DNA of 34,939 nucleotides. Source: Fuerstiella sp. (GTDB lineage: Bacteria; Planctomycetota; Planctomycetia; Planctomycetales; Planctomycetaceae). Where the stretch lies: contig JALHMY010000100.1 in assembly GCA_022843805.1 (NCBI GenBank), positions 1 to 34,939 of the forward strand. The letters are read 5' to 3'. Made by a program: the position numbers and the translations under genes. The notes below the pieces were generated by a model. It ran no database searches. It was not told the origin of the DNA and saw only the letters and a list, made by a program, of their open reading frames with translations. This document shows, piece by piece, positions 16,484-25,252 of this stretch (positions within the stretch are counted from its first letter, which is position 1; each line of letters opens with the position of its first letter).

Positions 16484-17518
16484 ATGCGAGTGCGTAATCT
16501 GCTGGCTGTACCTGCCTGCTGGCGAATGTTTTCTGTGATTCTGATCACTTTCGCCTGCGAGTTTACGGAAATCGTGGCAGCATCCGGAAGTGCTCTTCCA
16601 AAGCAGCTTTCGGGCCAAACGGTCAGTTCTCTGGATGGTGCCGTTCAGCCGCTCTTTTACTGGGCACCGGAAGGTGCGGCAGAGCGACCGACTCCGTTGT
16701 TCGTTTTCCTGCATTCATGGAGTTCGGACTATCGTCAGGATAATTCCAAATGGTTTGCTCAGGCCGTGAAGCGCGGATGGATTTATGTGCATCCCGACTT
16801 TCGGGGCGTCAACGATAAGCCAGCTGCCTGCGGTTCCCGACTGGCTCGTCAGGATGTTCTGGATTCGATTGACTTCATTTGTCGGAAATATCGAGTAGAC
16901 CCGGAGCGGGTTTATCTGGCTGGCGTATCGGGTGGCGGTCACATGTCGATGCTGATGGCAGGACATCATCCGGATCGCTTTTCAGCTGTTTCGGCGTGGG
17001 TGGGAATCGGGAACCTTTCCGACTGGTATCGATTTCACGTGAGGAACGGAAAACCCGAGAAGTATGCTCGTATGATACAGCAGTCTCTTGGCGGAGTTCC
17101 CGGCGAATCCGCCGCTGCTGATGCGGAATCCCGTGACCGGTCTCCTGTCTTTCACCTTGCGTCGGCAGTGGAACTGCCGATCAGTATTTATGCAGGTATT
17201 GAGGACGGTCATTCAGGGTCGGTTCCTGTTCGCCATTCTCTGGAAGCATTTAATGTGATTGCGGCGGCTCGCGGATCGGCCGTAGTTTCCGAAGAAGAAA
17301 TGGAGCAGTTATGGAAGAACCGAAAACTGACACGACCATTAGTTTCAGATCTTGAAGAGATTCCGGATTTTGGACGTGATATTTTTCTCAGACGGCATGC
17401 CGGGAATGCGCATGTTACAATCTTCGATGGCGGTCACGAAAGTCTGCCGGAGCCGGCATGCGACTGGCTGGCTGGCCAAAGCAGAAAGGCCAGAGTCAGT
17501 GTTGAGCCGCAAAACTGA
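16484..17518 (+). CDS. Secreted alpha/beta hydrolase (esterase/peptidase-like)
   Basis: 344 aa. The ATG follows a strong GAGGAA ribosome site. A signal peptide with hydrophobic core covers about residues 13-33. The fold is alpha/beta-hydrolase, close to the acyl-ester/prolyl-oligopeptidase group: FLHSWSSDYRQ early, then the nucleophile elbow GVSGG with S149, a likely acid D241 (IEDGHSG) and a likely catalytic H318 (FDGGHE). All three triad positions are therefore present and the enzyme should be active. The substrate cannot be fixed; a carbohydrate esterase or depolymerase would fit the neighbourhood. It starts 35 bp after the PQQ-type gene and precedes the kinase by 56 bp, consistent with one transcript. 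Confidence 0.88.
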   Translation: MRVRNLLAVPACWRMFSVILITFACEFTEIVAASGSALPKQLSGQTVSSLDGAVQPLFYWAPEGAAERPTPLFVFLHSWSSDYRQDNSKWFAQAVKRGWIYVHPDFRGVNDKPAACGSRLARQDVLDSIDFICRKYRVDPERVYLAGVSGGGHMSMLMAGHHPDRFSAVSAWVGIGNLSDWYRFHVRNGKPEKYARMIQQSLGGVPGESAAADAESRDRSPVFHLASAVELPISIYAGIEDGHSGSVPVRHSLEAFNVIAAARGSAVVSEEEMEQLWKNRKLTRPLVSDLEEIPDFGRDIFLRRHAGNAHVTIFDGGHESLPEPACDWLAGQSRKARVSVEPQN

Positions 17519-17574
17519 CTTTCAGCGGGTAATTTGATTGCCTGACCAGAGGCAAAAAGCTCAGGGCACAACTC

Positions 17575-19131
17575 ATGACAGACTCGACGGTTGCCGCTTC
17601 GCAAAATTCAGATGACCAGAAATCGGATCTCAGCAATTCGCGGCTGGGAGAATTCCAGTTGCTGCGACGACTGGGAACTGGTGGAATGGCCGATGTTTAT
17701 CTGGCGGAACAAACGTCTCTGCATCGCCTGGTTGCGGTAAAAATCCTGAAGTCCGGATCGGTGTCTGTTTCGAACGACGTTCTGCTGAAGCGATTTGAAC
17801 AGGAAGCACGGGCGGCTGGCGGACTGAATCACCCGAACATTGTCCAGATTTTCATGACTGGACGAGACGGTAAACTGAGCTATATCGTTCAGGAGTACGT
17901 TGCCGGACTGAACCTCAGCCAGTGGATTCGCAAGCATGGCAGTCCTGATTTCCTGACTGGCCTCCGGTGGATGCAGCAAATCGCGTCGGCTCTGCGTACG
18001 GCCAGTGAGGCGGGAATCGTGCATCGTGATGTGAAACCGGAAAACATCATGATCACTCGCAGCGGCATTGCGAAAGTGACTGACTTTGGACTGGCGCAGC
18101 TTGGTGCCGCCACTGATCAGAAAATGAACCTTACGCAGGCCGGGACAACCATGGGAACACCATGGTATATGAGTCCCGAACAGATTCAGGGGGACAAGCT
18201 GGATCATCGGAGTGACCAGTATTCATTTGGTGTGACGTGCTTCCATATGTTTGCCGGTCGGCCTCCGTTTCCGGGAAAGAACGCGATGAGCGTGGCTGTT
18301 CAGCACCTGAAGGAAGAACCGCCGGATCTGTCGTCGCTTCGTGCGGATCTGCCGAGGCCTGTGTGTGCTGTCATCCATCGAATGATGGCCAAACAGGCAC
18401 GTGACAGATTTTCACGTGAAGAAGACCTTGAGCTGGCTCTTAAGAAGCTGGAAAACATTCCTGTTAACCTCGCTTTCGACCGGAAGCTCGGCTGGACGGC
18501 CAGGTTTGCACGACAGATACCGACTCTGCGATTTCTCAGTGTACCCCTGTTGCTTGTGCTGACAGGCAGCTTTCTGTGGGCTCAGAAACTTCATCCGCCG
18601 CTCGCTCTGCCAGCGTCTGTTGAGGAAACTGCAATTCGAAAGGAATCATCAGCAGAGCGGCAGTTCGCTCTTGCCATGCTGAATCCACATAACCGCGATG
18701 CATGGAAAATAGTCATTACCGAGTTTCCCGAGACCACCGAAGCGGAAATGGCTCGGGCTCGCCTTGGTCTTTCTTATGTGCTGTCGCCAATTCCAAACTT
18801 TCCATCGGCCATGGATGAATTCGAAAAACTGGTCAGCGCAGGAGATGTTCAGGACAAACAGTACTTGAAGGTGATTGGACGAATTGGACAGGCCTGGGTG
18901 CTCAGAGAGCAGGCTGCTGACGAACGAGTAAAGCAGACTCCTGAAACAGAGGTTGTCAAGCTGCTGGACCTCGGTGACGCCATGTTGTCGGCCGCATACG
19001 ATGTCTTTACCGGTCCCAATAAGGACGTCGAGATGGAGTTTGCCATTGCCCAGGCTCCACAGGAACTTCGCGATTTTATGCGAAGCAGCAACCGATCCCT
19101 GACCGGCCCGCCTGGTGCATTCGGCCCCTGA
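17575..19131 (+). CDS. Eukaryotic-type Ser/Thr protein kinase with one membrane span
   Basis: 518 aa. The kinase domain (about 27-292) has the glycine loop LGTGGMADVYLA, catalytic K56 (VAVKIL), HRDVKPEN (150-157) with D152, DFG (170-172), and SPE at the APE position (200-202). The TP in GTTMGTPWYMS is an activation-loop site. A single hydrophobic span lies about 318-336 (RFLSVPLLLVLTGSFLWA), and a ~175-residue domain follows, probably outside the cytoplasmic membrane. That domain includes a segment like TPR/helical repeats (PETTEAEMARARLGLSYVLS). So it is a cytoplasmic kinase with an extracytoplasmic sensor or docking domain. Substrates are unknown; neighbours at the same locus are candidates. 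All catalytic residues are intact. Confidence 0.94.
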   Translation: MTDSTVAASQNSDDQKSDLSNSRLGEFQLLRRLGTGGMADVYLAEQTSLHRLVAVKILKSGSVSVSNDVLLKRFEQEARAAGGLNHPNIVQIFMTGRDGKLSYIVQEYVAGLNLSQWIRKHGSPDFLTGLRWMQQIASALRTASEAGIVHRDVKPENIMITRSGIAKVTDFGLAQLGAATDQKMNLTQAGTTMGTPWYMSPEQIQGDKLDHRSDQYSFGVTCFHMFAGRPPFPGKNAMSVAVQHLKEEPPDLSSLRADLPRPVCAVIHRMMAKQARDRFSREEDLELALKKLENIPVNLAFDRKLGWTARFARQIPTLRFLSVPLLLVLTGSFLWAQKLHPPLALPASVEETAIRKESSAERQFALAMLNPHNRDAWKIVITEFPETTEAEMARARLGLSYVLSPIPNFPSAMDEFEKLVSAGDVQDKQYLKVIGRIGQAWVLREQAADERVKQTPETEVVKLLDLGDAMLSAAYDVFTGPNKDVEMEFAIAQAPQELRDFMRSSNRSLTGPPGAFGP

Positions 19132-19232
19132 TTCGACATGTGTTCAGGTAAAAAATCTGGCCTCCAGGATTTTCGCGCTTTTTGTCATCATTCGCCTGGT
19201 TTCTTTCGCAGGAATGCAGGGAATGGAGTCCC

Positions 19233-20144
19233 ATGAATACGGCGATAGACTTTCGATCGTCCGGCAATGGTCACCACCGTCCGGACAGAAATTCAGGCAT
19301 CTTCACTGGTCTGCAGTTATGGCTTTTGCTGTCTGCGATCTTTGCTGTGGCAGGATCCGGCTGTGCAAATTCTCCGTATAATTTCGGGAATTCACATGCT
19401 TATCACATTACTCCGGAGCTTGAATCTCCGCCGGGTGAACAGATTGAGCGAGGACAGCCGAATGCTGTGATTGACACATTTGGCTGGATCTGGGGCATTC
19501 CCGGCAAAATTATGCTTTTTGATCGTCGGGTGGAGAATCACAGCATCGATTCCAGAACAGAAGCCGAGATTGCCGCCTATTTGCAGGACAACCAGTTGTC
19601 GACGGTCAAGGTTCGATTGAATCAGTATCATCCGGGCGATGACTGGAAACGACTGGTCGCAAACAGATCGGTTGGCGCAGGATGGCGATACACTTTGGGA
19701 GCGATCAGCGTGCTTGGAGAAACAATCTTTCCGGGACGGCTGTTCGGCGGGGATCATTACAACCCGTTCACAAATACCATTCACCTGTATTCGAATGTGC
19801 CTGCCATTGGTTACCACGAGGGAGGCCATGCAAAGGACTTCGCTCGCCGCCGATGGAAAGGAACCTATGCGGCCGTTTACCTGATCCCTGGAGTGTCGCT
19901 GTATCACGAAGCTCTGGCTACGGGTGACGCGCTCGGTTATGTGATGTTTACCCGAGACCTTCCGGCCCAGCAGGAAGCCGTTGAAATCCTGTATCCAGCC
20001 TATGGAACATATGTTGGAAATGCGATTTCCGGACAGGTGCCATTCGGTTACTTCATTGGATTAATCGGTGGCCATATTGCCGGACAGTGGACATCCAGGA
20101 ATTTGGGTGCAGGCAGCATGCCGACTGAAGCCAATGGCAGCTGA
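19233..20144 (+). CDS. Predicted lipoprotein with HEGGH zinc-peptidase-like motif
   Basis: 303 aa from the ATG at 19233, which has a GGAG ribosome site; a start further upstream (19182) is less supported. A hydrophobic stretch ends in a lipobox AGSGC (Cys44), so the mature protein is predicted to be lipid-anchored. HEGGH (195-199) matches the HExxH zinc-metallopeptidase pattern, and YHE (H225, E226) follows 26 residues later, a spacing that could supply a third ligand. The central part is beta-rich, with conserved-looking SNVPAIGYHEGGHAKDF. I do not recognise a named family; metallopeptidase function is an inference from the motif. The C-terminus contains a hydrophobic Gly-rich segment (about 265-285). 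It closes the plus-strand run and overlaps the opposing large gene by 97 bp. Confidence 0.75.
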   Translation: MNTAIDFRSSGNGHHRPDRNSGIFTGLQLWLLLSAIFAVAGSGCANSPYNFGNSHAYHITPELESPPGEQIERGQPNAVIDTFGWIWGIPGKIMLFDRRVENHSIDSRTEAEIAAYLQDNQLSTVKVRLNQYHPGDDWKRLVANRSVGAGWRYTLGAISVLGETIFPGRLFGGDHYNPFTNTIHLYSNVPAIGYHEGGHAKDFARRRWKGTYAAVYLIPGVSLYHEALATGDALGYVMFTRDLPAQQEAVEILYPAYGTYVGNAISGQVPFGYFIGLIGGHIAGQWTSRNLGAGSMPTEANGS

Positions 20145-23100
20145 TTTGCCGGAAATGAGTCCGCAGCTGTGACCGGTACGTCAGCACATTCATAATCCTG
20201 CGACGTGCTCAGCAATGGATCATGATTCTGCTTTTTCTGACCGAGTGCTGCAGGGCTGTTTTCGGGGCAGTGGAATTCAGATGAAAGCCGCAGCCCGACA
20301 GTCGCGTGAATTTCCGTTTGCGGTATCGACGACTGAACTGCCGACAGCAGGTAACTTTCAGGTGAAACATTGTCTCCAGAATCAGCTGCCGTAATCGTAA
20401 TGGTCACGACACTGCTCCAGGCACCGTAGACGGACGTGGAAGTGACTGCCCGAACCCAGATTCGATACGATCCCGGTGTCAGATTCTGTGAGGGAGTGAA
20501 ACTGGGAACCGTAAGCTGTGTCTGATACATCACTCGCTGACCACTTTGCACGTGAGACACCCAGAGTTCATAGCGAACTGCTCCGGAAACTGCGGTCCAA
20601 ATGAATGTCGGTGTGCGGTCGTTTGACGTCCCGGAATTCAGTACGACGGGTACTCCGCTGACGTTGAAATCTGCCGGACGACTCCATGCGGCACGAAGGT
20701 TGTTCGCCCGGCTCGCCCTTACCCACCAGCGGTAGTCAGACTCGTTCAGATTCGCCGACGGTGTCCAGTTTGTGGCACTGATTCCTGTGAGATTTATCAC
20801 AACTGAAGTGCGGCGATCCTGAATGTAGATTTCATACTCGGTCGCCCCGGTTACCGGAGCCCACTGAAAGACAGGAGCTCGGTTGAAAGTTGGGATCAAT
20901 GGAGACAGCAGGCTGACCTGAGTGGCTACCGTAAATCGCTTTGGCGCTGACCATTTGGCGGGGACGCCACTCGCATCGATGGCCTGAACCCAGGCAGTAT
21001 AATTGCCGAGATTCAGTGGCTGAGTGACCTGAAACGAGGTTCCCGCAATGGTCGAATTGCGAATGATCTGGCTCTGCCCGGTGCTGGTATTGTCAACCCA
21101 AAGGTCATATCGAGCGGCGCCGGGAACCGGATCCCATGTGAATAACGGAAGATCTGTCTGCACGGACGAAGCTGGTGCGGTGAGTGTGGATGCCGTGTTG
21201 ATTTGCAGATCGCGAGGTACAGACCATGCGGACTTTTGGCCATCGCCCCGAATCGCCTGCACCCAAATTCGATATTTGCCAATTTCCATACTTGCAGCGG
21301 GGCTCCAGCTGGTTCCGGCCGTGATGATGGACAGATACGGATTGGCACCGGTACTCAGATTTTTTATCCAGAGATTATATGTCGCCGCATCGCTGACTGC
21401 AGACCACGTAAACAATGGATTCTGATTCTCTGTGGCGGCTGTCGGACCAGTGACGGTCGGCGCAGAAATCGCTGATGTCAGAATCAGTCTGTTGCCTGCA
21501 CCCGTTCCAATCTCCACAAGCGGAATGGTCACAAGCCCGGCAGAGTCTGCCGTCACCGTACCCGACTGGATGACCTGCCCCGAGGTGTTGTTCGTGTTAC
21601 TCCATGCCACTGTCTGGCCAGGCGAAACATGAAATTCCTGCAGGCGACGGGGCGTGATCGAAGCGGTCTGAGAAACCGTCGTGGATTTCAGCGAGACTTC
21701 ATACCGGCCAGGAACATCGACAATCCCGCTGTGAAAGCTGCTCCATGGAACCGACCAGAGAATACTCAGATTATAGATATCGGTACCTGTTGTCGCTGGC
21801 ACCAGGGGTCCGGAACCCGAAGCATCAGAGACAGCGACAAAACTGAGATTTCGCGGATAGACGAACTCACTTAATCCACCCGCAGTGCTGAACATCGGGT
21901 TGAGAGCAAAGTCGTATCCCATCCAGTTGTGGTCCCATGCATCGCGCTGTTCGGATGAAAAACCAGCTCGCGAACTATTGAGTGCAGCAATGATGGGACG
22001 TCCCTGTGTGGCCCAGTCGATGACATCGTCGGCTTTGCCATGGCCGATCATCAGGAATGCCATCTCTTCACCACGACGTGCATACAACTGTTCCTGGTGA
22101 TTCATCCAGTCGTAAACGCCCATACCGTTATACTGGGAAAGGTGCGAGGCATGAAAGCCACGATTCACAATCGGAAGGTTTGCGGATTGTGCCCCCCACA
22201 ATACGGGCAGATTTGTCTGAAAAGAGGGACTCGTGGCATAGTTTGTCATTGGCTCGCTGCCATAAATGGCAGAAAAAACATTGCCGTATCGCATTCCAAG
22301 AGCCAGTGAGCCGGAGGCACCCATCGAATGCCCTTCTGAATGAATCTTCATGGGATCAACAGTGAAATTCGCGAGCACCTCGTCAATCGCTTTCAGGATT
22401 CGCTGTTCTGTGAAGTTTTCAATCTTGCCGGCAACTGGAATTGTGCCGTTCTGAAGGTAGTTGTGATCGGCCGAAAATCCGTACCACCAGGTATTGATGC
22501 GAGCACTCGTCCCCCCGGAATCGTCCGGAAACAGCTGGATACTGGGCCAGTCATACTCAGAAACCGGTTCCATTCGGAATCTTTCTCCGTATGCATGTGG
22601 CATCAGCTTCAGCGGCCACGATTCTCCGGGATCGTAGTTTTGTGGTAATGCCACGGAGTAGTTATAGACGTAGCCCTGAAAAGTGGGGTTCCAGTTCATG
22701 TAGTCCATATATTGTGTGTAAATGCGGCCCTTTCCACCGTTGACCGAAACCGTAAGAACGGGCTGAGCAGTGGCGAATGTTTCCTGAACCGAAGCGATCA
22801 GCGAATTCGAGCCCGCAGTCAGCTGGATGTCCTCTGTCCCATTGGTTACCTGAGTAACGGCGTAGTACCAGTTTCCCGATTGATTTGCCTGCGTCGTAAA
22901 AACAAAAAGTCCCTGATTGTCCGAAAGTGGAGCTCCGAGATCATTAATTACAAAGTGCGTCGGAACCGCAGTCTGGGACGCTCGAAACTGATGGACCGAT
23001 GTGTTGTCATCCAGTGGACCCCATTTGGTCGTCAGTTTTGTCGCCTGATTCAGGTTGGCGGAAGTAATCGGGGCGTTGTGTCTGTACACATGATATTTCT

Positions 23101-23371
23101 CGCCCGAGACCGAGTTATCTTCCGTCCATGTGAGAAATGTCTGTCCCGAGCGATGAAATGCCTGCAGGGAGACCGCTGACAGCATTTGGCGAGCTTCTAG
23201 CATTTCAGACGGAATCACGTTCGCCAGTGAGTGCCGAAGTCGGAGTTTTCCAGACGGCTGCAGGAGGCGATGGAGGTTATTTCGAACCAGCGCCACCAGA
23301 CGACAGAGACCAGACAACGAAAAAGGATGATCGTTCCTGCCAGATTGAATCTCTCTCGCGCACCGGTTCAT
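20048..23371 (-). CDS. Large extracellular esterase-like protein with four beta-sandwich repeats
   Basis: 1107 aa. The N-terminus is basic and carries the planctomycete extracellular-protein motif LEARQMLSA (58-66). An alpha/beta-hydrolase region (about 240-500) has the nucleophile elbow GHSMGAS with S349 and plausible acid and His partners (D448/D449, H481). Four tandem ~90-residue beta-sandwich repeats (about 638-727, 728-816, 817-905, 906-995) share the pattern PLFTW-x(5)-AA-x-Y-x-LW-x(4)-TG and end with W-x(2)-P. They are Fn3/Ig-like and typical of carbohydrate-binding or adhesion modules. The last ~110 residues have no clear domain. The ATG has an AAGG site upstream. The gene is convergent with, and overlaps, the HEGGH lipoprotein gene. 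A secreted polymer-degrading or surface-binding enzyme fits best. Confidence 0.88.
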   Translation of the reverse strand: MNRCAREIQSGRNDHPFSLSGLCRLVALVRNNLHRLLQPSGKLRLRHSLANVIPSEMLEARQMLSAVSLQAFHRSGQTFLTWTEDNSVSGEKYHVYRHNAPITSANLNQATKLTTKWGPLDDNTSVHQFRASQTAVPTHFVINDLGAPLSDNQGLFVFTTQANQSGNWYYAVTQVTNGTEDIQLTAGSNSLIASVQETFATAQPVLTVSVNGGKGRIYTQYMDYMNWNPTFQGYVYNYSVALPQNYDPGESWPLKLMPHAYGERFRMEPVSEYDWPSIQLFPDDSGGTSARINTWWYGFSADHNYLQNGTIPVAGKIENFTEQRILKAIDEVLANFTVDPMKIHSEGHSMGASGSLALGMRYGNVFSAIYGSEPMTNYATSPSFQTNLPVLWGAQSANLPIVNRGFHASHLSQYNGMGVYDWMNHQEQLYARRGEEMAFLMIGHGKADDVIDWATQGRPIIAALNSSRAGFSSEQRDAWDHNWMGYDFALNPMFSTAGGLSEFVYPRNLSFVAVSDASGSGPLVPATTGTDIYNLSILWSVPWSSFHSGIVDVPGRYEVSLKSTTVSQTASITPRRLQEFHVSPGQTVAWSNTNNTSGQVIQSGTVTADSAGLVTIPLVEIGTGAGNRLILTSAISAPTVTGPTAATENQNPLFTWSAVSDAATYNLWIKNLSTGANPYLSIITAGTSWSPAASMEIGKYRIWVQAIRGDGQKSAWSVPRDLQINTASTLTAPASSVQTDLPLFTWDPVPGAARYDLWVDNTSTGQSQIIRNSTIAGTSFQVTQPLNLGNYTAWVQAIDASGVPAKWSAPKRFTVATQVSLLSPLIPTFNRAPVFQWAPVTGATEYEIYIQDRRTSVVINLTGISATNWTPSANLNESDYRWWVRASRANNLRAAWSRPADFNVSGVPVVLNSGTSNDRTPTFIWTAVSGAVRYELWVSHVQSGQRVMYQTQLTVPSFTPSQNLTPGSYRIWVRAVTSTSVYGAWSSVVTITITAADSGDNVSPESYLLSAVQSSIPQTEIHATVGLRLSSEFHCPENSPAALGQKKQNHDPLLSTSQDYECADVPVTAADSFPANQLPLASVGMLPAPKFLDVHCPAIWPPINPMK

Positions 23372-24438
23372 TTGACCTTAATCCAACACTGCAGCTGTGT
23401 GAACGATGGGGCGGCCGGGAAACAATGCGGACGAGCGGCCATCGGGAGCCATTTAACTGTGCCTGAGTCTTGATTGCCGCGGACAAAAGTCAAACACCGT
23501 ATGCCTAATGGCTCCTGAGAACGGTGTTGCACGTTACGTACCTCTTTCCGAACCCGCCCAGGACCAGAGGCACGTCAGCGAGCAGAAGCAGAATGTTTAC
23601 AAAACTCACCATAGATCACTGAAAACGTTGCATTTCTGCAACAGGGCTCCATCTCCCACCTTCAGTACGGTCCGCAGAAGAAACGAATCGATCCTGTCAG
23701 CTGACACTGTTCACTTTCCCGGACTGCGAGGTCATCAGGCCGATAAGAATGAAGCTGTGTCTGAGGAACAATCGGAGGAAAGTGACTCTGGACGCGGGTC
23801 GAGCTCAGGAGATTTGTTGGATTTCGAACATAGAAGATAGAGACACGATCAATGAGGATCTTTGGAAGGAGGTGGCGGTGGAGTTGGAGCAGATTTCAAG
23901 CCAGACACCGCACCAGAGTCTTTCCATCAAAGTCCGGCTGGAAAGCCCGACGTACGTCAGCCTTTCGAGGCTGACTTGCTGGGGGTGCACCGGGTGGAAA
24001 GCCGGTTGTGCTGAGTCCGGCTGGAAAGCCGGACGTACGTCGGAGTCTCGTCAGCCGAGGGATGTTCACGGGCGAGTTCGGTATTCCCGATGTCTTTCGG
24101 AGTTGATCTGGCGGAATACGTGAACCCCTGCATAGCATCTGGTGTCAGGAAAAGCAGGCAGCCGCAACAATTTTCGGGTACGGCAAAAGTGGATTGGAAG
24201 GGCATCAGAGTGCCACAATTTCCATTCGAATCCACTGACTGTCCTTTCAGTGCTCGATGATTTTAATATGAATTTATTGCGGATGCCGGTCAAAATACTC
24301 AAGACTCGTTGGTAGTAAACACCCTCCTCAGCATATGCTGCCGGGGTGGGCTGAGGTGAAAACAGGCGAGGAACTCCTTGCTGGACAGCTTCGACGGCCG
24401 ATCCGCGTGCAGTTCCTCAGCACAGCAGGAGAGCGTTG
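23372..24438. repeat. 1 kb non-coding region with hairpin repeats
   Basis: No gene is convincing in this stretch. The repeat cluster lies at 23932-24040. Just before the HNH gene, GAGGAACT (24368-24375) and AGTTCCTC (24411-24418) form perfect arms 35 bases apart, and CAGCATATGCTG near 24335-24346 is a small palindrome. Apparent reading frames here run through the repeats and lack ribosome sites. Promoters for the 5' ends of both flanking genes are expected, but I could not place them. Confidence 0.6.
23932..24040. repeat. Cluster of related hairpin repeats
   Basis: A unit with arms GTCCGGCT and AGCCGGAC around a GGAA loop, followed by the GTACGT palindrome, occurs at 24015-24040. A near copy with one changed base lies at 23932-23957. 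Between them are GTCAGCC-TTTCGA-GGCTGAC (23956-23975) and a partial relative (CCGGGTGGAAAGCCGG, about 23990-24006). Conserved GGAA loops and compensating arms suggest the repeats are kept as structure. Confidence 0.65.
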
Positions 24439-25035
24439 ATGACAGGTTCTGTTCTGCAACGTCCGACTTTGGTTCTTAACCGGAGCTGGCAGCCGGTCGC
24501 GGTGTCGACCGTGGCCCGCGCTCTGGTCAAGGTCTGGAATGAATCCGCAAGGATCGTGGATCCGGGTACGTTTCAGCAGTACACATGGGAAGACTGGACA
24601 CAATTGCAGCCGGATGAAGATGATGTAGTCATCCACACGCAGTGGCTGCAATTGAAGGTGCCGGAAGTGATTACTCTGACGCGTTATGACCGTATGCCGG
24701 TTAAGATTGTGGCGTTTAGTCGGCGAAACGTCTTCAAACGCGACAGCTTTACCTGCCAGTATTGTGGGTGTCGGCCTGGCAGTGAAGAACTCACGATTGA
24801 CCATGTGATTCCGCGTTCACGGGGCGGTGTGTCGTCATGGGCCAACTGCGTTCTGGCGTGTATTGACTGTAATTCCCGAAAGGCGAATCGTACTCCGGAG
24901 CAGGCTGGGATGCCGCTGCGAAAAACTCCGACTCGCCCGATGTGGAACCCGCTATATGCTCCGCATGGAGTTAGAATTCAAAGCTGGTCAAAATTTGTCA
25001 GTGAAGCGTACTGGAACGTGGAACTGGAGGACTGA
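24439..25035 (+). CDS. HNH endonuclease-type protein
   Basis: 198 aa. ATG at 24439 has an AGGAGAG ribosome site (TTG at 24436 is less likely). The C-terminal half is an HNH domain: a zinc knuckle CQYC (C106, C109), the catalytic-core IDHVIPRSRGG (D121-H122), N136, and the second knuckle CIDCN (C141, C144, N145) with K148. All HNH residues are present. The N-terminal ~95 residues (VLNRSWQPVAVSTVARALVKV) are the conserved portion of a widespread bacterial HNH family of about 190 aa whose substrate is unknown. It is a free-standing gene with a terminator right after its stop, with no phage, restriction or toxin neighbours, so a housekeeping DNA role is as likely as defence. Confidence 0.9.
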   Translation: MTGSVLQRPTLVLNRSWQPVAVSTVARALVKVWNESARIVDPGTFQQYTWEDWTQLQPDEDDVVIHTQWLQLKVPEVITLTRYDRMPVKIVAFSRRNVFKRDSFTCQYCGCRPGSEELTIDHVIPRSRGGVSSWANCVLACIDCNSRKANRTPEQAGMPLRKTPTRPMWNPLYAPHGVRIQSWSKFVSEAYWNVELED

Positions 25036-25065
25036 GCGAACCGGCAGATACTGCCGGTCGCTTTT
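25036..25065 (+). terminator. Intrinsic terminator after the HNH gene
   Basis: ACCGGCAG (25040-25047), a three-base ATA loop, and CTGCCGGT (25051-25058), extended by GCG/CGC with one bulged A, are followed directly by TTTT. It begins immediately after the TGA stop, so the gene ends its own transcript. Confidence 0.8.
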
Positions 25066-25252
25066 ACTGAGATTTGGCTGCATAGTCGAAAACAGCCGAT
25101 TGACTGACATTGGGGCTGGCTGCGGAACCTCGTATCGGGCGAAAGTGTCGTGTATCCGGCAATGCCTGTTCGATGTTCAATGGAAGGATGCGTGGCCTCA
25201 GTTCAGATCTGTTTTTTGATACCCAACAACATCTGCAGGGATTGCGAGTTGC

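Noticed and set aside
17608..18207. Open frame of 199 codons on the minus strand
   Set aside because: It is antisense to the kinase domain and has no motif.
23932..24040. CRISPR array
   Set aside because: The repeats are self-complementary hairpins at irregular spacing, differ in sequence, and have no cas genes nearby.
24439..25035. Restriction or defence island around the HNH gene
   Set aside because: No methylase, specificity subunit, integrase or toxin gene is adjacent, and a terminator isolates the gene.
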